DNA of 40,893 nt from Leyella stercorea. GTDB lineage: Bacteria; Bacteroidota; Bacteroidia; Bacteroidales; Bacteroidaceae. The stretch's first letter is position 1, and the number at the start of each line of letters is the position of its first letter. The notes under the pieces are model-generated. The model saw only the letters and a list, made by a program, of their open reading frames with translations. It was not told the DNA's origin and did no database searches. Positions 35,667 through 40,893 of the stretch are shown piece by piece. A program made the position numbers and the translations under genes. Location: positions 1 to 40,893 of the forward strand of contig NZ_JADYTS010000022.1 of NCBI RefSeq assembly GCF_021531355.1, in the 5' to 3' direction.

Positions 35667-37003
35667 ATTTCAATTCCATAAAGGTACGATTAAAACTGTC
35701 TTTAGTACATCTGACACTGTAAACGGTGACGTATTTCAATTCCATAAAGGTACGATTAAAACTTACAGACTAATCAGTTAGTTGAAGGTGTTCGAGAATT
35801 TCAATTCCATAAAGGTACGATTAAAACAACGAAAGGAGCACAGCATATTTCGCCCGACCGCGATTTCAATTCCATAAAGGTACGATTAAAACACAGGTTT
35901 TCCATCACGAACACTTTCGATTAACTGATATTTCAATTCCATAAAGGTACGATTAAAACTGAAATTATCATCAGCTGGAACTGAAACGTTATCTACATTT
36001 CAATTCCATAAAGGTACGATTAAAACGAGGGTTGATTTTCAACATTATCAGAGGTTTCACAATTTCAATTCCATAAAGGTACGATTAAAACTTATTTGTG
36101 TCACTATCTTCGTTCGGATGGTTCTCTCATTTCAATTCCATAAAGGTACGATTAAAACTTGGTCTGAGTTTGTTGAATTATGTCGCAAGACTATTTCAAT
36201 TCCATAAAGGTACGATTAAAACTCTGTTGATGTTGAATCATTTAATGATTCCTTTCCTCATTTCAATTCCATAAAGGTACGATTAAAACTCCTCAGTCTT
36301 CTATAGATGCGCAGTACGCTCAGAATTTCAATTCCATAAAGGTACGATTAAAACCTAATCTTTCAATGGAAACTCCTGCCGATACCTCATTTCAATTCCA
36401 TAAAGGTACGATTAAAACAAGAACAACCGTAAAACTTTTGACAGAACAATATATTTCAATTCCATAAAGGTACGATTAAAACGAGCAACAGAAGATTATT
36501 AACCGCTTTAATTCCAATTTCAATTCCATAAAGGTACGATTAAAACTGCAAAGGACGATAAGCTAATACCGTCATACAGAAAATTTCAATTCCATAAAGG
36601 TACGATTAAAACCCTTGACGAGGTAGGGTAGGAGACGGTCAGAGTAAATTTCAATTCCATAAAGGTACGATTAAAACAAACGATTATGAAAACAAAGAAA
36701 ATCGAACTCACTCATTTCAATTCCATAAAGGTACGATTAAAACTTCTACTCTTTCTAATCAAAGTTCTAATCTTTCAAATTTCAATTCCATAAAGGTACG
36801 ATTAAAACTTACAGACTAATCAGTTAATTGAAGACGTTCGGGAATTTCAATTCCATAAAGGTACGATTAAAACACCAGTTGACAAAGCGGATGAAGACGC
36901 AGAAACATCATTTCAATTCCATAAAGGTACGATTAAAACGAAGAGAGCATACCGCAGATGGCACACGACATAGATTTCAATTCCATAAAGGTACGATTAA
37001 AAC
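35667..37003 (-). CRISPR. CRISPR array: 21 identical 30-nt repeats, 20 spacers
   Basis: Repeats start at 35667, 35733, 35798, 35863, 35930, 35997, 36062, 36129, 36193, 36260, 36325, 36389, 36453, 36517, 36583, 36648, 36714, 36779, 36844, 36910 and 36974. Each is 30 nt, with no variant that I could find. Spacers are 34-37 nt. On the minus strand the repeat begins GTTTTAATCGTACC and ends GGAATTGAAAT. The ATTGAAA(T/C) 3' end is the usual Cas6 handle, so transcription is inferred to run right to left with the leader at 37004 onward. The repeat is A/T-rich and nearly unstructured, like I-B or III repeats of Bacteroidales. No cas gene is in the window. Spacers 2 (35763-35797) and 18 (36809-36843) differ at only four positions. 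Confidence 0.97.
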
Positions 37004-37125
37004 CCCAGCCTCGCCTACTGTTGCTGTATTTAGAGCCTTATAACTAACCATAACTTACTATGATTAACTAACCATAAAGTCTTGATTTTCAACACTCTTT
37101 GATTTTTAACACTTTCTGAGTGCTT
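37004..37125 (-). promoter_or_regulatory. Presumed CRISPR leader
   Basis: This AT-rich stretch abuts the inferred first repeat. It has two 13-bp direct repeats TAACTAACCATAA (37041-37053, 37065-37077) and two tandem 17-mers starting GATTTT (37084-37100, 37101-37117; 14 of 17 match). The first 35 or so bases (37004-37038) are less AT-rich and could be an older spacer or the boundary. No TAnnTTTG is seen on the minus strand. Confidence 0.55.
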
Positions 37126-37157
37126 TTTGGCAGTTCCCGATTTTCCACATATTTTTG
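37126..37157 (+). promoter_or_regulatory. Promoter for the zinc-finger/HTH gene of the mobile element
   Basis: TTTG (37126-37129), 20 bases, then TATTTTTG (37150-37157) followed by CA. The transcript would have a leader of about 190 bases before 37351. It faces away from the CRISPR array, so the element's end must lie to its left. Confidence 0.65.
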
Positions 37158-37295
37158 CAGCATATTTCTACCGTGGAGAATTTGCGGAGCTTTTATTTTG
37201 TCATATCGTGAACGTAGTTTACAATGATTTACGAGTGGTTACGATGGAGGACAGATTTGAAGCGATAGGCAAAAAGCGTAATATCGTGGACTGGG

Positions 37296-37312
37296 TTGAC
37301 AAAGGTTGTCAA
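37296..37312. promoter_or_regulatory. Inverted repeat upstream of the HTH gene
   Basis: TTGACA (37296-37301), AAGGT, TGTCAA (37307-37312). It lies 38 bases before the ATG at 37351 within the transcribed leader, and could be an autoregulatory operator or a recombinase arm site. Confidence 0.45.
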
Positions 37313-37350
37313 TGGTTTACTTCCGTTTACTCCATCAGTGGAATACTCAA

Positions 37351-38331
37351 ATGAATTTGAACAAAGCAATATCAAAGAGTATGAGACCGACAAGAAAATG
37401 TGAATTTTGTGGCAAGACATTTGTGCCAAGGAGTGGTATGCAGAAATACTGTTCCGAAGAATGTCAGGCAGAGGCACAACGTCTTAGGAAGAAAAGACAG
37501 CAGGACTTGATTAACGGCATTGAGCCTATCATGGATCTGCAACATCAGGAGTATCTTACCTTCTCCAAAGCAGCCATACTGATGGGATGCACCCGACAGT
37601 ATATCTACAAACTTGTTGCTAACGGCAAGTTGAAGGCATCAAGACTGAGCAGTCGAATGGCATTCGTAAGAAAGGCTGATATAGAGAAGATGTTTGAGGG
37701 TAATCCCTACAAGCGTGTGATTCCTGCCAGCAAGAGCAAACCCCGTAAAAAGGCAAAAACAGAAAAGCCAACACAAAAGCAGGAATCGAAAAAAGGGAAA
37801 GAAGAGAATGAGGTGCTTGACTATTATTCTGGTGAGGAAGTGATGTCCCTTTATAAAGTCAAGAAGTCTTGGCTCTACACCTCTGCCAAACGCAACCAGA
37901 TACCGATGTGTCGTATTGCTGGCAAGAACTATTACAGCAAACGGCATATTGATGAGTTCTTCGGTACTGCCGTTGACCTCAACAGTATCACGGAATGGGT
38001 GACTGCTGATGATGTAGAGGATGCTTTCTGCATGAGCAAATCGGCACTTCGGGCATACGCCTATCGTCACAAGATACCGACCAAACGTGAGTATGGTCAT
38101 ACTTATTACTCCAAGGAGCATATTGAAGAATTGCGCAGGACTGACCTCATGAGCGATGACAGCTATTATACCACAGAACAAGTGCAGCAGTTATATGGTC
38201 TGACAAGTACCAATATCTGCCATATAGTGAAAGTACACCATATCAGCAAGGTAAAAGTGGGTGTAAAGAACCTACTTTTGAAGACAGATGTGGAGCGTGC
38301 AATGGCAGAAAGAGCTGCTAAAGGACTGTGA
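37351..38331 (+). CDS. Zinc-finger and multi-HTH protein of the mobile element
   Basis: The protein has 326 aa from ATG 37351; ATG 37381 is also possible and would start just before the zinc finger. An N-terminal Cys4 finger (CEFCGKTF...YCSEEC) is followed by a helix-turn-helix of the excisionase/MerR type (LTFSKAAILMGCTRQYIYKLVANGKLKASRL). After a Lys-rich linker come three more HTH-like units (YYSGEEVMSLYKVKKSWLYTSAKRN, VTADDVEDAFCMSKSALRAYAYRHKIP, YYTTEQVQQLYGLTSTNICHIVKVHHI). It probably binds several DNA sites, as a recombination directionality factor or regulator. It is encoded directly before the integrase gene. Confidence 0.85.
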   Translation: MNLNKAISKSMRPTRKCEFCGKTFVPRSGMQKYCSEECQAEAQRLRKKRQQDLINGIEPIMDLQHQEYLTFSKAAILMGCTRQYIYKLVANGKLKASRLSSRMAFVRKADIEKMFEGNPYKRVIPASKSKPRKKAKTEKPTQKQESKKGKEENEVLDYYSGEEVMSLYKVKKSWLYTSAKRNQIPMCRIAGKNYYSKRHIDEFFGTAVDLNSITEWVTADDVEDAFCMSKSALRAYAYRHKIPTKREYGHTYYSKEHIEELRRTDLMSDDSYYTTEQVQQLYGLTSTNICHIVKVHHISKVKVGVKNLLLKTDVERAMAERAAKGL

Positions 38332-38382
38332 AAAGCAAATGATTTCAGCATTATCCATCAATGACTGCAAATAATTGGAGTC

Positions 38383-38409
38383 ACGGAAGTATCATTTTAT
38401 TCCTTTGCA
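38383..38409 (+). promoter_or_regulatory. Promoter block upstream of the integrase (copy A)
   Basis: This 27-bp block, starting ACGGAAG and ending TATTCCTTTGCA, matches 23 of 27 positions with 40766-40792. Its CCTTTG resembles the 3' half of a -7 box. A GTGAAG/CTTCAC inverted repeat (38413-38429) follows near the expected start of transcription. The integrase ATG is at 38461. Confidence 0.6.
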
Positions 38410-38460
38410 GCCGTGAAGAGACACTTCACCACGAATAATCATCAATAATACATATCAGTT

Positions 38461-39582
38461 ATGAGCAACATTTGCAAGACCGTATCATTACGTACACGCA
38501 AAATCAAGGACGGAAGCATGCTGTCCTATTATCTTGACTATTATCCAGGCTATCGTGACGAGAGCACGATGAAAGTCATCCGCCATGAGTCGCTTGGCAT
38601 CTACATTTATGCCAAGCCAAAGAACCAGACAGAACTAAAGTATAACCAGAACCTTGCTGAAAGGGCAGAAGCGATACGCTGCCGTCGTTTTGAGTCTATT
38701 GTCAACGAGCGTTACGATTTCTTCGATAAGGAGAAGATGAAAGGCGATTTCCTTGCCTACTTTAAGAGACTGGCAGACAAGAAAAACTCCAAGTGGCAAC
38801 ACGTCTATATGCACTTTCGTACCTTCACGCAAGGCAAGTGTACCTTCGGGGAGATAAACGTGGACTTGTGCAACAGATTTCGTGAGTATCTGCTGACAGC
38901 ACCACAGGGACTGCATAAGAACAGAAAGCTACATATCAATTCGGCAGCCAACTACTGGTCAACGTTCCGTGCCTTGTTACATACAGCTTTTCGTGACCGA
39001 AAGATAAAGGAGAACCCGAATGGGTTTCTGGAACGCATCGAGACCATTCCGACAGACAGAGAGCATCTTTCACAAGACGAGGTTATCCGCTTGGCATCCA
39101 CACCATGCTCTGCTCCTGCCTTGAAGCGAGCCTTCCTGTTCTCTTGCCTAACGGCATTGCGAAAGAGCGACATAAAGAAACTCACTTGGGAGGAGATACA
39201 GCCATACGGCAGCGATGGAGTGATGTATGTCACCACACGAATGCAGAAGACAAAAGACATCGTGCATAACCCAATCAGTGAGGAAGCCTTGGAACTGATA
39301 GGCTATTCACCAGATAAACGAGGCAAGGTGTTCCCTGATTTCAAAGACTCCATGACGCAGGCTCCATTGAAGAACTGGCTGAAAGATGCAGAGATAACCA
39401 AGCATATAACTTTCCACTGCAGCAGGCACAGCTTCGCCTGTCTCCAGCTCGACGCAGGAACAAGCATTATGGTGGTGCAACGTTACCTCGGTCATAAAAA
39501 TGTTACGACAACAGAGGTCTATGCCAAGATTTCCGATGCTCAGAAGCGTGCTTCGATGGGCTGCATCACATTGAAGAAATAA
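38461..39582 (+). CDS. Tyrosine site-specific integrase
   Basis: The enzyme has 373 aa. The N-terminus has an arm-binding-like region, a SAM-like core-binding domain covers about 85-185, and the catalytic domain about 200-370. All catalytic residues are present: R234 (TALRKSD), K263 (RMQKTKD), H319 and R322 (HCSRHSFA), H345 (YLGHKN) and Y354 (EVYAKI). It is therefore probably active and would integrate and excise the element. It belongs with Bacteroidales phage- or transposon-type integrases. A strong terminator follows. The att core could not be identified; no tRNA gene is near the presumed boundary. Confidence 0.95.
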   Translation: MSNICKTVSLRTRKIKDGSMLSYYLDYYPGYRDESTMKVIRHESLGIYIYAKPKNQTELKYNQNLAERAEAIRCRRFESIVNERYDFFDKEKMKGDFLAYFKRLADKKNSKWQHVYMHFRTFTQGKCTFGEINVDLCNRFREYLLTAPQGLHKNRKLHINSAANYWSTFRALLHTAFRDRKIKENPNGFLERIETIPTDREHLSQDEVIRLASTPCSAPALKRAFLFSCLTALRKSDIKKLTWEEIQPYGSDGVMYVTTRMQKTKDIVHNPISEEALELIGYSPDKRGKVFPDFKDSMTQAPLKNWLKDAEITKHITFHCSRHSFACLQLDAGTSIMVVQRYLGHKNVTTTEVYAKISDAQKRASMGCITLKK

Positions 39583-39605
39583 CTCTCACACAACCTTATT
39601 CGTGT

Positions 39606-39647
39606 AGGACTGTTGGAATGAAGTGTTCCAGCAGTCCTTTTCCGTTT
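39606..39647 (+). terminator. Terminator after the integrase
   Basis: 39606-39618 (AGGACTGTTGGAA) pairs with 39626-39638 with one G-U pair, 7-nt loop, followed by TTTTCCGTTTTT. Confidence 0.88.
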
Positions 39648-39649
39648 TT

Positions 39650-39683
39650 ATTGGTTCTATTTGCTGTTACAGATAGAACCAAT
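39650..39683. repeat. 11-bp inverted repeat downstream of the integrase terminator
   Basis: ATTGGTTCTAT (39650-39660) and ATAGAACCAAT (39673-39683) are perfectly complementary around 12 bases. It is separate from the terminator hairpin and lacks a T-run. It could be a recombination or replication site, or an extra terminator. The rest of the gene-free stretch to 39945 is AT-rich with two -7-like boxes. Confidence 0.7.
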
Positions 39684-39750
39684 CCACCAAACGCACCCTT
39701 ATATCTGTTGATATTGAAAAACAACAGTAAGTTTCTCGTTTCTTCCCTAT

Positions 39751-39906
39751 TATCTTTGCGACAAGCAATCAGCTATAACTGACATTAACGAGCAGTTTAA
39801 AGTATGATTCAGAGTCTGATATCATATTAGAACGCTAATAAAGCGTAAAAGTAAGAGTGCCAGAGAACGTAAATGCGGTTTTTACATGCTTCTGCGTCTA
39901 ACTTTG
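39751..39906 (+). promoter_or_regulatory. Two -7-like boxes before the 253-aa gene
   Basis: TATCTTTG (39751-39758) and TAACTTTG (39899-39906) both match TAnnTTTG. The nearer one is 39 bases from the ATG at 39946 and has a TTTT near -33. Either or both may drive the gene. Confidence 0.5.
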
Positions 39907-39945
39907 TGGAAGTTTTTGAACGAATAACAATAAAACAATACGATA

Positions 39946-40707
39946 ATGACAGAAAACAAGACAATTTCAGATTGTACCATCTACGCTTTTGTTGGTACAG
40001 CAATTCTCGCCATCTCTCTTGTCGTGGCGATGTATGTAGGCAATGACTTTCACCAAAATCTGTTTGTCGAGTCAATCATCTTTGTTGGAAGCAACATCCT
40101 GCTTTGGGCGATATTCATTTCCATGGTGAATTGTCCCTATGAATTGATGACTATTGGTAGCAACGGCAAGACAAAGAAAAACGTGGTAGAAGCAGAGCCG
40201 GTAACAGAACAGCCAATGCATACCTTACCACAAACAGAGCCAGTAAAATACAGCCATGAAGACTATGCCAAGTGTGTAGAGGTACAAGAAAAAGAAGCGC
40301 AGGAGGAAAAGGAAAAGCGAACGAGAGCCGTACTTGACTATGTGCATCGTACAATGTCAAGGTTTCTGTATGAGGAAGATTTGAATAAGGTGATAGAGGC
40401 AGTCAATGAATGGAGTAACGACACCAACTATACCCCAACAGCAATAAACCGTTTCAAGGAGAATGTTGAGAATATCCCTTTAAGGCACTTCGTGTGGAAT
40501 ATCGCAGAACGTTTGGGTAAACGTGATTACACAATGGCAATGCGAATAGCCTTTGTCAAGGCACTGTTTCCAAATCCGTTTGAAGGCTTGGACTACAGCA
40601 CATTGAAGAACCTGAAAGCACCATGCTCCAATGATGTCATTCCGATTGATGAGCCAGACAATGGTGGATACGATTTCCATGATGTGACGGAGAAAACTTC
40701 CGAATAA
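39946..40707 (+). CDS. Membrane-anchored protein of unknown function (mobile-element cargo)
   Basis: I do not recognise a named family. The protein has 253 aa. Two N-terminal membrane helices (IYAFVGTAILAISLVVAMYVG and ESIIFVGSNILLWAIFISMV) are joined by a short loop. A Pro/Glu-rich linker and a charged, probably coiled-coil segment (about 105-130, VEVQEKEAQEEKEKRTRAV) follow, then a helical cytoplasmic domain and an acidic tail (PIDEPDNGGYDFHDVTEKTSE). Genes of this layout are often seen in Bacteroidales elements between the integrase and the excisionase-like gene; that statement is from general memory. The role is unknown. Confidence 0.75.
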   Translation: MTENKTISDCTIYAFVGTAILAISLVVAMYVGNDFHQNLFVESIIFVGSNILLWAIFISMVNCPYELMTIGSNGKTKKNVVEAEPVTEQPMHTLPQTEPVKYSHEDYAKCVEVQEKEAQEEKEKRTRAVLDYVHRTMSRFLYEEDLNKVIEAVNEWSNDTNYTPTAINRFKENVENIPLRHFVWNIAERLGKRDYTMAMRIAFVKALFPNPFEGLDYSTLKNLKAPCSNDVIPIDEPDNGGYDFHDVTEKTSE

Positions 40708-40765
40708 TCCCCATTGTTAGAGTTATTCCTTCGTGAATGACAAATGACTGTCACGAACCTCAGTA

Positions 40766-40792
40766 ACGGAAGCATCATTCTGTTCCTTTGTA
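40766..40792 (+). promoter_or_regulatory. Promoter block upstream of the last gene (copy B)
   Basis: A 27-bp block starting ACGGAAG and ending TGTTCCTTTGTA, 23 of 27 identical to 38383-38409. It is 23 bases before the ATG at 40816. Confidence 0.6.
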
Positions 40793-40815
40793 CCAGTTAT
40801 TAACAAAGTATCAGA

Positions 40816-40893
40816 ATGAGTAAGGAATTAACTTTCAACGACCTTCCAATGGTCGTTGCCCAGCTTCGGGATGAAGTGGTGGGCATGAAGCAG
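40816..40893 (+). CDS. HTH/excisionase-like protein, 5' end only
   Basis: The window ends after 26 codons. The start MSKELTFNDLPMVVAQL followed by RDEV matches the beginning of small HTH (HTH_17, excisionase-like) proteins in Bacteroidales mobile elements, in which a short coiled coil precedes the helix-turn-helix. The HTH itself would be beyond the edge, so the call rests on the N-terminal text and context. It has a promoter block shared with the integrase, suggesting joint control of integration and excision. Confidence 0.6.
   Translation, partial: MSKELTFNDLPMVVAQLRDEVVGMKQ

Larger units (their letters stand above)
37126..40893 (+). mobile_element. Left end of an integrated element (partial)
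   Basis: The tyrosine integrase, HTH regulator, membrane protein and excisionase-like gene, all on the plus strand with their own promoter style, are typical of the integration end of Bacteroidales mobilisable or conjugative elements. The exact left boundary was not found; it should be between the last CRISPR repeat (37003) and the promoter at 37126. The right end is outside the window. Confidence 0.7.

Noticed and set aside
36828..37043. Open frame across CRISPR repeats
   Set aside because: Its translation repeats the CRISPR unit (FNSIKVRLK); not a gene.
36027..37100. 11-base match (GATTTTCAACA) between spacer 6 and the leader
   Set aside because: Too short in AT-rich DNA to suggest self-origin.
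36874..37306. 10-base match (GTTGACAAAG) between spacer 19 and the HTH gene leader, as possible self-targeting
   Set aside because: Ten bases of 36 is chance; no spacer shows a convincing match elsewhere in the window by eye.
37127..37354. 75-codon frame before the HTH gene
   Set aside because: Lies across the predicted promoter and dyad, no family resemblance.

Overview
The window looks like a chromosomal segment of a Bacteroidales bacterium, most likely Prevotella/Segatella. The signs are a bifunctional LpxC-FabZ fusion, a GldE-type CBS protein beside ssb, the phoH-purC-menG-aroE-purM-prfA-pyrF gene order, a GH13_8-like branching enzyme, and many promoters of the Bacteroidetes form TTTG-N19..20-TAnnTTTG. 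The genus is an inference from protein flavour; no 16S gene is present.

Positions 1-30021 are mostly conserved housekeeping DNA. A tRNA-Gly cut by the window edge is followed by an unknown protein, ssb, gldE and a phosphopantetheinyl transferase. On the minus strand, a secreted MORN-repeat protein, glgB and a membrane protein form one operon. A YihY/BrkB membrane protein and a lipid-anchored or secreted M15-like (DUF5715) protein follow, separated by a very strong bidirectional terminator. Positions 10226-17081 carry phoH, purC, menG/ubiE, aroE, purM, prfA and pyrF. Positions 17283-20501 hold the lipid A genes lpxD, lpxC-fabZ and lpxA, then miaA and a class A penicillin-binding protein. On the minus strand, gyrA reads into two exported TPR proteins of equal length (401 aa). 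A ferritin gene lies divergent to gyrA.

Positions 30022-35530 are accessory in character. They hold a 103-bp palindrome whose loop is four tandem UUCG-hairpin units, a probable outer-membrane porin, and a thioredoxin-fold lipoprotein. A GC-rich umuD-umuC-acetyltransferase operon follows; its promoter and start codon are covered by a perfect inverted repeat. Next is a broken AAA_14/DUF4143 ATPase gene.

Positions 35533-37003 are a CRISPR locus. It has 21 identical 30-nt repeats and 20 spacers, joined at the inferred trailer end to two copies of an unrelated type I-C-like repeat. Two spacers near opposite ends of the array are near-identical (31 of 35 bases). No cas gene is in the window.

From about 37126 to the right edge, directly abutting the presumed CRISPR leader, is the end of an integrative element. 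It contains a zinc-finger/multi-HTH protein, a tyrosine integrase, a membrane-anchored unknown protein and the first 26 codons of an HTH (excisionase-like) protein. The integrase and the last gene share a 27-bp promoter block.
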